Below, one piece after another: positions 1-7,178 of a DNA stretch of 10,552 bases. The first letter of the stretch is position 1. Every line of letters starts with the position of its first letter. The position numbers were made by a program, and so were the translations under genes. Source of the stretch: Ruminococcus flavefaciens (GTDB taxonomy: Bacteria; Bacillota; Clostridia; Oscillospirales; Ruminococcaceae); contig DFJW01000074.1 in NCBI GenBank assembly GCA_002373775.1, forward strand, positions 1-10,552. The letters are read 5' to 3'. Below the pieces are notes generated by a model. It was not told where the DNA came from. It was given only the letters and a program-made list of their open reading frames with translations, and did no database searches.

Positions 1-232
1 TATCTATAGCAGATTCAAGTCTTTTTTGCACAAATAGTCCATTTATACAAAATATTTCTTTTAGGCGTTCTCTCAATTGGACAGATATATCAGTCATTTT
101 GTCGAAATCAAAGACTCTTTTCACATGAAGCCATTGGAATATCTGTCTGGCGCGGAATTTTTTCTCTCCCATTTCCGAAAGATACGCTTCTATCTCCTTC
201 AGATCAAGGCTCAGGATATCTATTTTCTGCAC
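1..232 (-). CDS. rlmN: 23S rRNA / tRNA adenine-C2 methyltransferase RlmN, N-terminal fragment (cut by left edge)
   Basis: This is the first 77 codons of RlmN, the radical-SAM enzyme that methylates C2 of A2503 in 23S rRNA and of A37 in some tRNAs. The frame is open from a GTG at 232 to the window edge. The translated start, VQKIDILSLDLKEIEAYL, followed by GEKKFRARQIFQWLH at about residues 22-36, is the typical RlmN N-terminal accessory domain. The radical-SAM CxxxCxxC cluster and catalytic cysteines lie off the left edge and cannot be checked. GTG is chosen because a strong AAGGAGG lies 8 bases upstream and no better start is in frame. It begins 17 bases after the rsmB stop, so the two rRNA methyltransferase genes are very probably co-transcribed, as in Bacillus. 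Most of its lysine codons are AAA. Confidence 0.9.
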   Translation of the reverse strand, partial: MQKIDILSLDLKEIEAYLSEMGEKKFRARQIFQWLHVKRVFDFDKMTDISVQLRERLKEIFCINGLFVQKRLESAID

Positions 233-240
233 GGAGAACG

Positions 241-247
241 CCTCCTT
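241..247 (-). promoter_or_regulatory. Ribosome binding site of rlmN
   Basis: On the minus strand this reads AAGGAGG, a near-perfect Shine-Dalgarno sequence. It ends 8 bases before the GTG at 232 and lies directly after the rsmB stop codon (250-252). It decides the GTG start of rlmN. Confidence 0.85.
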
Positions 248-249
248 TC

Positions 250-1557
250 TTATCTCATTTTTCTGAATTTAGCCACAAAAAATCCATCATCGAATCCCTG
301 TGACGGGAATAGTGTCGCACGGCAGCCAAGTTTTCTGCCGAACGCTTCCGGCAGTTCGACCGGTTCTATCTCCGGATGAGCAGCAAGCAGTCTGTCACAC
401 ACATCTTCATTTTCCGCCCTGCGGACAGTGCAGGTCGAGTACACAAGTTCTCCGCCTACAGCAAGATAGTTCAAAGCGTTGTGTGCAATATTGTACTGTA
501 TATCTGGAAGCCGCTCAAAATCGCTGAGACTTTTGTATCTTATCTCCGGCTTTTTGGCAATCACGCCGAACCCGGAACACGGAACGTCGCAGAGTATCTT
601 GGTGAACTCCGGCAAGAGGCTGTTGTACTTCAGCGCATCTCCGGCAGCTGCTTTTATATTGTTGAGCCTTAACCGTTCTGCGCCCTTGCGTATGAGTTCT
701 GCCCGCTTTTCATGAAGGTCGAATGCGTATATCTCGCCCTTGCCGTTCATCATTTCAGCCATTGTGAATGTTTTTCCTCCGGGAGCAGCACACATGTCCA
801 GCACTCTGTCATCCTCCGTTGGAGCAAGCGCCTTGCAGCAATACTGCGATGAAAGCCCCTGAACGTGAAAATATCCCTTCCGGAATGCCTCCGTTGCTGT
901 TACATCACCGCTTTCAGCGATCCAGCACAAGTCATCCTGTCCGGCTTCGGTGACTTTTATCTTACCCATCGCGTTTACAAAGTCATCCACGGAACAGTTA
1001 AGGTGAGAGCGCCTGAGATATACAGCAGGACGCTCGGCAAAATGTCTGCAAAGCTCCAGAGCCGCTTCTTTGCCGTAATCTTTTATAAAGCTCTCTATCA
1101 GTTCCTCCGGGACCGAATACTCTATGGACATAGCTTCAACTGTGCCGGGTGTACCGCAGTAAATACGTTTATCCTGCCGTATAAAATTACGGAGGACTGC
1201 ATTTACCATTCCGGCTGCACTTGTTTTGCCAAAGCGTTTTGCAAGAGCGACGCTCTCATTTACAGCTGCGTTGTCCGGTATGGAATCCATGAACGCAAGC
1301 TGGTATAATCCGCATCTCAGGATGTTGAGTACGGAATCATCCATTTTTGCTATCGGTCGGCTGGACAGCCTTCCTATAATGTGGTCAAGGCTCAGTCTTG
1401 ACTGTATCACGCCGTAGTATACAGCTGAACATAGCTTTCTCCCCCGATCATCAAGATCGGAGGAGTCAAGCCCTGCATTAAGCTGTAAGTTCGAATAGCT
1501 TCCTCCGGCAAATGTCTTGCAAAGCAGCTTGACAGCAAGGAATCTCGGATCAGTCAT
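250..1557 (-). CDS. rsmB: 16S rRNA (cytosine-967-C5) methyltransferase RsmB
   Basis: Full-length RsmB (435 residues, normal for the family). It transfers a methyl group from S-adenosylmethionine to C5 of cytosine 967 of 16S rRNA. Residues 1 to about 140 form the NusB-like RNA-binding domain. The Rossmann methyltransferase domain follows, with the SAM motif DMCAAPGGKT at 254-263, DVPCSGFG at 324-331 (Cys327, the product-release cysteine of the family), and STCTV with Cys376, the expected nucleophile. The C-terminus has the usual GFDDGFFVAKF. The start ATG lies one base after the stop of the upstream protease gene. Its ribosome binding site (AAGGA, 6 bases before the ATG) is inside that gene's last codons, so translation is likely coupled. 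Nothing looks broken. The assignment is firm at the family level, and the exact target base is taken from family knowledge. Confidence 0.95.
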   Translation of the reverse strand: MTDPRFLAVKLLCKTFAGGSYSNLQLNAGLDSSDLDDRGRKLCSAVYYGVIQSRLSLDHIIGRLSSRPIAKMDDSVLNILRCGLYQLAFMDSIPDNAAVNESVALAKRFGKTSAAGMVNAVLRNFIRQDKRIYCGTPGTVEAMSIEYSVPEELIESFIKDYGKEAALELCRHFAERPAVYLRRSHLNCSVDDFVNAMGKIKVTEAGQDDLCWIAESGDVTATEAFRKGYFHVQGLSSQYCCKALAPTEDDRVLDMCAAPGGKTFTMAEMMNGKGEIYAFDLHEKRAELIRKGAERLRLNNIKAAAGDALKYNSLLPEFTKILCDVPCSGFGVIAKKPEIRYKSLSDFERLPDIQYNIAHNALNYLAVGGELVYSTCTVRRAENEDVCDRLLAAHPEIEPVELPEAFGRKLGCRATLFPSQGFDDGFFVAKFRKMR

Positions 1558-1558
1558 A

Positions 1559-2230
1559 TCAGTTCCTTCTGTTTACAGCGCTGAGAAGTCTCAGGAACTG
1601 TATAAGTGATGTCACAAGTGCTGTGACGTATGTCAGTGCTGCTGCTGTAAGGACTTTCTTTGCCTTGGGTACTTCATCGTGTTCAAGTATCATGTCATTT
1701 TCAAGTGTTTTAAGTGCTCTTCCGCTGGCATCAAGCTCTACAGGAAGTGTTACAAGCTGGAATAAAACAACTGCGCCGAACATTACCACGCCGGCGATAG
1801 CTATCTGCGGCATTGCTTCAAAAAGGATAACGCCTATAAGGAATACAAAATACCATAAACGTGAGCAGATATTAACCACAGGAACTATAGCAGTTCTGAT
1901 CTTTATGGGGGTGTACTCTTCTGCATGCTGGCAAGCGTGACCGCATTCATGTGCAGCTACACCGATAGCCGCAACGTTGTCTTTTCCGTAAGTTGCATCT
2001 GAGAGTCTTACTACCTGAGCAGACGGATCATAGTGATCTGTGAGTTCTCCTGATATATGCTCTATGCCAACATTGTAAAGTCCGTTGCTGTCAAGGATGC
2101 GGCGTGCCACCTGATCTGCGGTGAGTCCGCGTGAACTGCGGACCTGTGAATACCTTTCAAAAGTCGCCTTAACATTGATATGCACTATTATCGGGAGCAG
2201 TAACATTATCAATAACAGTAATAATTCCAT
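1559..2230 (-). CDS. YugP-like membrane zinc metallopeptidase (Zn_peptidase_2 family)
   Basis: A 223-residue membrane protein of the YugP family, putative neutral zinc metallopeptidases whose substrates are not well known. Residues 1-20 form a hydrophobic anchor (MELLLLLIMLLLP). HECGH at 94-98 supplies two zinc-ligand histidines and the catalytic glutamate. A hydrophobic stretch at about 114-163 probably holds two membrane segments, and a further hydrophobic segment lies near 194-216. The conserved PVELDAS (163-169) offers Glu165 as a possible third zinc ligand. I chose the ATG at 2230 because GGAGGT lies 6 bases upstream. A TTG 21 bases further upstream is in frame, but it would overlap fmt and put the ribosome binding site inside the gene. 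The gene sits between fmt and rsmB, with 13 bases before and 1 base after it, so it belongs to this operon. Membrane quality control is a guess. Confidence 0.88.
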   Translation of the reverse strand: MELLLLLIMLLLPIIVHINVKATFERYSQVRSSRGLTADQVARRILDSNGLYNVGIEHISGELTDHYDPSAQVVRLSDATYGKDNVAAIGVAAHECGHACQHAEEYTPIKIRTAIVPVVNICSRLWYFVFLIGVILFEAMPQIAIAGVVMFGAVVLFQLVTLPVELDASGRALKTLENDMILEHDEVPKAKKVLTAAALTYVTALVTSLIQFLRLLSAVNRRN

Positions 2231-2236
2231 GGTTAT

Positions 2237-2242
2237 ACCTCC
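2237..2242 (-). promoter_or_regulatory. Ribosome binding site of the YugP-like gene
   Basis: The minus strand reads GGAGGT, beginning one base after the fmt stop codon and ending 6 bases before the ATG at 2230. It fixes the start of the protease gene at the ATG rather than at the in-frame TTG at 2251. Confidence 0.8.
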
Positions 2243-2243
2243 A

Positions 2244-3173
2244 TTATCCAAGTATTTCGCCTGAAGCGAGTTTCTTTCCTCTGAGGAAATCCTCAGTTCT
2301 CATCCTTTTTTTGCCTTCCGGCTGGACCTCTTTGAATACGATGACTCTGCCGTCGCCGCATTTCACTCCGAAATCCTTAACATCCACTATCTCGCCGTCT
2401 TTGGCATTTTCCGCAGTTTTTGCGGAAATCTCCGACGAAAAGATCTTGAGTCTTTTTCCTTCAAGGAGCGTGAATCCGGTAACACCTCTTATAGTATTGT
2501 GTACCTCTGCTGCCGGTCTGGAGAAATCAAGAGCGCTCATCTCCTTCTTTATCATGGGAGAATAGCAGCTACGTGAATCATCCTGCTTTTCCGGTCTGAG
2601 CGAACCTTCTTCAAGCGCCTTTATAGTCCTTATAAGGACTTCTCCGCCCATTTCTGCAAGTCTTGCGTAGAGTTCCTCATAAGTTTCATTTTCACCTATT
2701 TCCGTCTTTTCAGTAATAAGCATATCGCCGGTGTCAAGGCCTTCGCTCATCTGCATAGATGTTACACCAGTCTCTTTCTCACCGTTCAGGAGCACCCAGT
2801 TTATGGGAGCAGCCCCACGATATTTCGGAAGAAGTGAAGCATGGATGTTGATGCAGCCGTACTTAGGAAGTTCGAGCACTTCCTTCGGCAGTATCTGTCC
2901 GTATGCAGTTACTACGATAAGGTCCGGAGAGATGTCATGCAGCACTTTCAGAGCTTCATCCGCATCCTCTCCTTTTCGCAGTGAAAGAGGCTGATACACC
3001 GGATAACCGTATTCTGCCGCAGCTGCCTTTACAGGTGTAGGTATAAGCTTATATCCCCTGCCTTTGGGTTTATCCGGCTGTGTGAATACTGCCGGCACTT
3101 CATGTCCCTCTGAGGCAAGTGCTCTCAGACACGGAACAGCGAATTCCGGAGTACCCATAAATACGATCTTCAT
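2244..3173 (-). CDS. fmt: Methionyl-tRNA formyltransferase
   Basis: Fmt (309 residues, normal length) formylates the methionine on initiator tRNA using 10-formyltetrahydrofolate, which marks it for translation initiation. The N-terminal catalytic domain opens with MKIVFMGTPEFAVPCL. It carries the folate-binding and active-site segment NIHASLLPKYRGAAPINW (109-126), with Asn109 and His111, and GLDTGDM (145-151) with Asp147, which together match the Asn-His-Asp triad. The C-terminal tRNA-binding domain starts near residue 210. One oddity is that the segment after HNTIRG (225-230) is about four residues shorter than in E. coli Fmt, and the NPWP found there is absent. The gene starts three bases after the def stop, with its AGGAGGA in the last codons of def, so the formylase and deformylase are made from one transcript. 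Confidence 0.95.
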   Translation of the reverse strand: MKIVFMGTPEFAVPCLRALASEGHEVPAVFTQPDKPKGRGYKLIPTPVKAAAAEYGYPVYQPLSLRKGEDADEALKVLHDISPDLIVVTAYGQILPKEVLELPKYGCINIHASLLPKYRGAAPINWVLLNGEKETGVTSMQMSEGLDTGDMLITEKTEIGENETYEELYARLAEMGGEVLIRTIKALEEGSLRPEKQDDSRSCYSPMIKKEMSALDFSRPAAEVHNTIRGVTGFTLLEGKRLKIFSSEISAKTAENAKDGEIVDVKDFGVKCGDGRVIVFKEVQPEGKKRMRTEDFLRGKKLASGEILG

Positions 3174-3176
3174 CTA

Positions 3177-3638
3177 TCATTCCTCCTCGGGGACGAAAAA
3201 TTCCTCCACTATCTCAGTGAATACATGACCGTCAAGGTGGTCATTCTCATGGCATGTACACTGGGCTGCAAGGCCGGTAAAGTCCTTCTCGAACCAGTTG
3301 CCGTTCCTGTCCTGAGCCCTGAGGTGACAGTTCATAGGTCTTGTGACATATCCCCATACATTCGGGCATGACAGGCAGCCTTCCTGAACGCGCTGCTTTC
3401 CCGACAGTTCTGTTACTTCCGGGTTGATGCACTCAAAGCTTCCTTCTTCAAGGTGCATAATGAATATGCGTCTGCACAGCCCGATCTGAGGAGCTGCAAG
3501 TCCGAGTCCCTGGGCTTTGTCAAGAGTCTCGTGCATATCATCCAGGAGTACAGCAAGCTTTTCATCGAATTTATCAACCGGCTTGCAAACCCTATGAAGG
3601 CTTTCGTCCTTATCAGTTAGTATTTTTCTCAGTGCCAT
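3177..3638 (-). CDS. def: Peptide deformylase
   Basis: Def (153 residues) removes the formyl group from the N-terminal methionine of new proteins at the ribosome. All three family motifs are present: GLGLAAPQIG (44-53), EGCLS (86-90) with the metal ligand Cys88, and HENDH (130-134) with His130 and His134 as metal ligands and Glu131 as the catalytic acid/base. The residues before the third motif (AAQCTC) are richer in cysteine than the usual ARxxQ, but the ligands are intact. The acidic C-terminus (VPEEE) is short. The ATG follows the priA stop by 24 bases, with AAAGGA 10 bases before it. It lies directly upstream of fmt, the gene for the opposite reaction, which is the common bacterial pairing. 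Confidence 0.95.
   Translation of the reverse strand: MALRKILTDKDESLHRVCKPVDKFDEKLAVLLDDMHETLDKAQGLGLAAPQIGLCRRIFIMHLEEGSFECINPEVTELSGKQRVQEGCLSCPNVWGYVTRPMNCHLRAQDRNGNWFEKDFTGLAAQCTCHENDHLDGHVFTEIVEEFFVPEEE
3181..3187 (-). promoter_or_regulatory. Ribosome binding site of fmt, inside the end of def
   Basis: The minus strand reads AGGAGGA, formed by the two Glu codons and neighbouring bases at the very end of def. It lies 7 to 8 bases before the fmt ATG at 3173. The def stop TGA sits between the site and the fmt start, so ribosomes finishing def are well placed to start fmt. Confidence 0.75.
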
Positions 3639-3662
3639 TTAGACCATATCCTTTCTTTTAGA

Positions 3663-6113
3663 TCATACGCCTGCATCGCCGTTCATATCAGCGTACAGCG
3701 CAACTTTCCTCATATCTTTCAGCTTTGCGCCCTCAATGAGCACTTCGCTGATGAAACCGCGTATCTCAGCGGTATTCTTGCATTTCATGATTATCCTGTA
3801 GCGGAATTTTCCGCCTATTTTCCCATAAGAGCAACGTACAGGCCCGAGTACTCTTACCGGTGTTTTTGGCTGAAGGGCTCGAAGCTTTTCCCTCATAAGC
3901 TGAAGGACCTCCTCAGAACCGTTGATGACCGATACTTCATCTGCACCGGAAAAGCAGAATACGCACATATCACACAGCGGAGGGAATATCATCATGCGCC
4001 GTATGGATATCTCCTCGCGGTAAAATCCAGCGTAATCCTGCGCAGCTGCAAGATTCATTATATAGTGATCCGGCATAAATGTCTGTAGTATAGCCCTTCC
4101 CTGCCTTTCTCCGCGTCCTCCGCGTCCCACCACCTGAGTGATGAGCGAGAATGTCCGCTCATAGCTTCTGAAATCGCCGGCATAAAGAGCTTTGTCTACT
4201 GACAGAACTCCGACCAGCGTTACATTCGGGAAGTCAAGACCTTTGCCTATCATCTGTGTGCCTATCATAATGTCGTACTCGCCGTTCCGGAAATCTGCAA
4301 AGTTCTTTTCGTAGGAATACCGTGAAAAAGTGGTATCAGCGTCCATTCTGAGCACACGGGCTTCCGGAAAATACATGGCAAGTTCTTCTTCAAGCTTCTG
4401 AGTACCGAATCCCATGCTTTTCAGTCTCTCACATCCACAGCTCGGACACTGCTTTACAGGATCTCCGATGTAGCCGCAGTAATGGCACATCATTTTGTTA
4501 TTCTTCTTGTGATAAGTAAGCGGAACTGCACAATTCGGGCAGTAGACCGGTTTGTTGCAGTCACAGCAGCTTATTATCGTATGGTATCCGCGGCGGTTTA
4601 GCAGAAGTATGGTCTGCTCTCCGCGCCGTATATTTCCTTGTATCTCACTGACCAGGCGCCGGCTGAATTCAGATTTGTTTCCGGCTTCCCGTTCAAGATT
4701 CATGTCGATCGTAGTTACTTCGGGAAGTGAATCGCTGTGATAGCGCTTTTTCATTTCAAGCAGCTTATACAGCCCTTTTTCCGCATAGTAATAGCTCTCC
4801 ACCGAAGGCGTTGCCGAAGCAAGAAGCAGCGAAGCTCCGTGGTACAGTGCCCTCTGCTTTGCAACATCGACAGTATTGTACCTCGGTGAACTTTCGGATT
4901 TGTATGTCCGTTCGCCCTCCTCGTCCATTATGATGAGTCCTATGTTGCTGAGCGGTGCAAAGACCGCACTCCTCGTACCTATAACTATGTCGGCATCCCC
5001 GCGTTTTATTCGTTTGTACTCGTCAAGTCTCTGACCGAGCGAAAGTCCGCTGTGTATGACAGCGACTCTTTCTCCGAAAAGCGAACGGAATCTGCGGAGT
5101 ATCTGCGGTGTAAGTCCTATTTCCGGGATCAGCAGCATTGCCTGCCTCCCCATTTTTACGGTATCGTTGATGAGTTTTTCGAATACCGATGTCTTTCCGC
5201 TTCCCGTAACGCCGTGAAGCAGGAATACTCCGGCTTTCTTTTCGAACATCCTTGCAAGTACGGCATCATGAGCATTCTGCTGCTCGTCAGAAAGCACCGT
5301 ATCATCAGGATCTATCCTCTCATCTGCGCCGTCTTCGACACGTCGCATCAGTTCAGCTTCATATTCTTCAGCAGCACCTGATGCAGCAAGCCGTTTTATA
5401 ACATCAGCTGTGACACCGCACATATATGCAGCTTCACGGACTGAAGCTGTGCCGATATCAGCGAGAAGATCAGCCGCGATCTTCTGCTTGGGCGTAAGTC
5501 TGAATCCGGAAGGATCGCTGAGGTAAGCGTCGCTCAGCCTAACCATCCTGACTGCCGCATCCCCGACTTGCTGTCGGAAGATGTTGTCGGTAAGCAGCGC
5601 TCCCGAATCGCACAATTCGTCAGCAGCATGCCTTCCATTGTCTATGATATACTTTTCAGCCAGTTCATTCAGCTGCTTTTCGGAATCTGCACCGCGCAGT
5701 ATACCATACAGCAGCCTTGCTTCATCGCTCAGGCTGTCTGTGTCTGTGAAAGTCTCAGACAGTCTGAACTTCTCCCTGAAGCTCACACTCATCGCAGGCG
5801 GAAGCATTATCCTCACCGCATCAAAATATGTGCAGAAAGTCTGCTCCCTGAGGAAAAATGCAAGCTCCCGCAGTTCTTCGGATATCACAGGTGCATCGTC
5901 TATCAGTGACACAAGAGGCTTGAGTCCGGTGTCACTGCCTTCTGTCAGGCGCATGACGATGCCGATGCGTCTGTTGTTTCCCCGTCCGAACGGGACGAGT
6001 ACACGGCTGCCGCAAGCGATCTTTCCGCAATATCTTTCAGGCACGGCATAGCTGAACAGCATATCGAAGGAATAAGCTGTTCCGCTTACAGCAGTTTCCG
6101 CGATAAGCGGCAT
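3663..6113 (-). CDS. priA: Primosomal protein N', replication restart helicase PriA
   Basis: PriA (816 residues from the chosen start) is the 3'-to-5' superfamily 2 helicase that recognises stalled forks and reloads the replisome. The N-terminal 3'-end-binding domain is at about 1-105. Walker A GVTGSGKT is at 301-308, motif II DEEG at 397-400, and SAT at 433-435. Eight zinc cysteines lie at 516, 519, 525, 528, 543, 546, 556 and 559 with the family's exact spacing. GTQMIGKGLDFPNV is at 618-631 and QVVGRGGRGER at 660-670. Motif II has Gly where most PriA proteins have His. I chose the ATG at 6113, whose A is the last base of the rpoZ stop (TAATG). A GTG 39 bases upstream is in frame but has no binding site and adds residues the family lacks. 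No clear Shine-Dalgarno sequence precedes the ATG, so translation probably depends on coupling to rpoZ. Confidence 0.94.
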   Translation of the reverse strand: MPLIAETAVSGTAYSFDMLFSYAVPERYCGKIACGSRVLVPFGRGNNRRIGIVMRLTEGSDTGLKPLVSLIDDAPVISEELRELAFFLREQTFCTYFDAVRIMLPPAMSVSFREKFRLSETFTDTDSLSDEARLLYGILRGADSEKQLNELAEKYIIDNGRHAADELCDSGALLTDNIFRQQVGDAAVRMVRLSDAYLSDPSGFRLTPKQKIAADLLADIGTASVREAAYMCGVTADVIKRLAASGAAEEYEAELMRRVEDGADERIDPDDTVLSDEQQNAHDAVLARMFEKKAGVFLLHGVTGSGKTSVFEKLINDTVKMGRQAMLLIPEIGLTPQILRRFRSLFGERVAVIHSGLSLGQRLDEYKRIKRGDADIVIGTRSAVFAPLSNIGLIIMDEEGERTYKSESSPRYNTVDVAKQRALYHGASLLLASATPSVESYYYAEKGLYKLLEMKKRYHSDSLPEVTTIDMNLEREAGNKSEFSRRLVSEIQGNIRRGEQTILLLNRRGYHTIISCCDCNKPVYCPNCAVPLTYHKKNNKMMCHYCGYIGDPVKQCPSCGCERLKSMGFGTQKLEEELAMYFPEARVLRMDADTTFSRYSYEKNFADFRNGEYDIMIGTQMIGKGLDFPNVTLVGVLSVDKALYAGDFRSYERTFSLITQVVGRGGRGERQGRAILQTFMPDHYIMNLAAAQDYAGFYREEISIRRMMIFPPLCDMCVFCFSGADEVSVINGSEEVLQLMREKLRALQPKTPVRVLGPVRCSYGKIGGKFRYRIIMKCKNTAEIRGFISEVLIEGAKLKDMRKVALYADMNGDAGV

Positions 6114-6322
6114 TATTCGTTGTTTGAAGGAGCTGTGCTCACTATCTTGCACTTGCCGCTTGCTATCTCTTCTATAGCAGTCTTGACAGGCTTCTCTTCG
6201 AGAGTCTCACCCTTGTCATAAAGTTCCTGAGCTATCTCTCTTGCGCGTTTTGCAACTGCTATAACAAGTGAATAGCAGCTCTCATTCTTTGAAATTATCT
6301 GATTAACAGCAGGTCTAAGCAT
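6113..6322 (-). CDS. rpoZ: RNA polymerase omega subunit
   Basis: A 69-residue omega subunit, which binds the beta-prime subunit and helps assemble RNA polymerase. It starts MLRPAVNQIIS and has the family core SCYSLVIAVAKRAREIA (15-31) and EKPVKTAIEEIASGK (43-57), corresponding to the omega contact with the beta-prime tail. The length is normal for Firmicutes. The ATG has GAGGTG ending 9 bases upstream. It lies 24 bases after gmk, the same neighbour as in many bacteria, and its stop codon overlaps the priA start. In the Bacillus arrangement coaBC would follow here, but it is not present. Confidence 0.94.
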   Translation of the reverse strand: MLRPAVNQIISKNESCYSLVIAVAKRAREIAQELYDKGETLEEKPVKTAIEEIASGKCKIVSTAPSNNE

Positions 6323-6330
6323 AATTTATA

Positions 6331-6337
6331 ACACCTC
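6331..6337 (-). promoter_or_regulatory. Ribosome binding site of rpoZ
   Basis: The minus strand reads GAGGTGT in the 24-base gap between gmk and rpoZ, with GAGGTG ending 9 bases before the ATG at 6322. The rest of the gap is AT-rich, and I see no promoter or terminator in it. Confidence 0.65.
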
Positions 6338-6346
6338 ATTGAAATA

Positions 6347-6922
6347 TTAGTTGTTGATGTCGGTACGGAGTTCCTCAGCGCGTATAATCGCAAAGAAATC
6401 ACTTACTGCATCCTCAAGCGCATCATTGACGATATTGTACTTGTAGTCACCGGCAAAGCCCATCTCATATTCAGCCTGAGCTATTCGCTTTTCGATGACC
6501 TCTTCCGGCTCTGTGCCTCTTTTGTGAAGGCGGCGGCGGAGTTCTTCGACGCTTGGCGGAAGAATGAACACTGTTATAGCGTCCGGTCGCTTCTTCATGA
6601 CGTCAGCTGCGCCCTGTACCTCGATCTCAAGGATGACATTGACACCGGCTGCAAGCTTTCTGTCAACTTCGCTGTTGAGTGTGCCGTACTGATGCTCGCA
6701 GTACACGGCATGTTCAAGGAATTCACCGGCATCTACTCTGCGCTGGAACTCTTCCTCGCTCAGGTAATAGTAATTCACACCTTCCGTCTCTCCGGTACGC
6801 GGCGCTCTTGTGGTCGCAGAGACCGAAACGCCGAAACGCTCGTCTTTCAGTATCTCCGCAAGCATAGTGCCCTTTCCGCATCCTGAAGGAGCTGAAAAAA
6901 TTATAAGTCTGCCTTTACTCAT
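6347..6922 (-). CDS. gmk: Guanylate kinase
   Basis: Guanylate kinase (191 residues from the ATG) phosphorylates GMP to GDP with ATP, an essential step in GTP and dGTP supply and in clearing GMP. The P-loop is [10 protein letters not shown] at 10-19. The GMP-binding segment [11 protein letters not shown] (35-45) holds Arg39 and Arg42. YGT (79-81) and ILEIEVQGA (97-105) are the further GMP and core motifs, and [10 protein letters not shown] (129-138) is the lid. The start is uncertain: the ATG at 6922 lies 10 bases after AGGAGGT, while an in-frame GTG at 6928 lies only 4 bases after it and would add two residues. I prefer the ATG, which gives [14 protein letters not shown], usual for the family. 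It overlaps the end of remA by 8 bases, so the two genes are coupled. Confidence 0.95.
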   Translation of the reverse strand: MSKGRLIIFSAPSGCGKGTMLAEILKDERFGVSVSATTRAPRTGETEGVNYYYLSEEEFQRRVDAGEFLEHAVYCEHQYGTLNSEVDRKLAAGVNVILEIEVQGAADVMKKRPDAITVFILPPSVEELRRRLHKRGTEPEEVIEKRIAQAEYEMGFAGDYKYNIVNDALEDAVSDFFAIIRAEELRTDINN

Positions 6923-7172
6923 TGTCACCTGTACCTCCTGTCCCGTTTATCCTCGCTGCGAGAGTATCGGTTATCAGCGAAGAAAGAATGATGTGGCCGC
7001 TGTCCATTATGATAACGGCTCTTGTTTTTCTTCCATAAGTGGCATCTATGGCATGACCGCTGTCCTTTGCTTCCTGGACAAGTCTCTTTATGGGAGCCGA
7101 ATCAGGGCTGACGATCGTTACGATCCGTTCAGATGCGATCATATTTCCATAGCCAATGTTTATAAGCTTCAT
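6915..7172 (-). CDS. remA: RemA-family DNA-binding regulator (DUF370)
   Basis: An 85-residue protein of the RemA (YlzA, DUF370) family. In Bacillus subtilis RemA binds repeated DNA sites and activates biofilm matrix and osmoprotection genes, and homologues are found widely in Firmicutes next to gmk, as here. The match is strong through [20 protein letters not shown] (2-21), [10 protein letters not shown] (22-31) and the [13 protein letters not shown] region (43-55), which in B. subtilis contains DNA-binding arginines. Arg16, Arg48 and Arg51 are candidates here. The tail is Gly-rich (GTGGTGDNE). The ATG at 7172 is chosen over an in-frame GTG at 7178 because the bases just before it (AGGTGA) can pair with 16S rRNA and family members start this way. 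The target genes in this organism are unknown; matrix control should not be assumed for a gut or rumen anaerobe. Confidence 0.9.
   Translation of the reverse strand: MKLINIGYGNMIASERIVTIVSPDSAPIKRLVQEAKDSGHAIDATYGRKTRAVIIMDSGHIILSSLITDTLAARINGTGGTGDNE
6933..6939 (-). promoter_or_regulatory. Ribosome binding site of gmk, inside remA
   Basis: The minus strand reads AGGAGGT within the Gly-Thr codons near the end of remA. It can serve the ATG at 6922 (10 bases away) or the GTG at 6928 (4 bases away). The spacing does not settle the start clearly. Confidence 0.6.
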
Positions 7173-7178
7173 ACTCAC

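Noticed and set aside
77..379. Plus-strand open frame of 100 codons at the left edge
   Set aside because: It lies opposite the rlmN start and the rsmB end, both clearly coding on the minus strand. It has no recognisable family and no convincing binding site.
865..1308. Plus-strand open frame of 147 codons
   Set aside because: It is antisense to rsmB, whose minus-strand translation is a complete known enzyme. The plus-strand product has no domain-like pattern.
5581..6051. Plus-strand open frame of 156 codons, rich in Ser and Leu
   Set aside because: It is antisense to the N-terminal part of priA. The Ser-rich composition is what reverse reading of Glu and Ala rich codons gives.
6113..6152. 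Longer PriA start (GTG at 6152) overlapping rpoZ by 40 bases
   Set aside because: It has no ribosome binding site, and the added 13 residues do not resemble PriA N-termini. The TAATG overlap at 6113 fits better.
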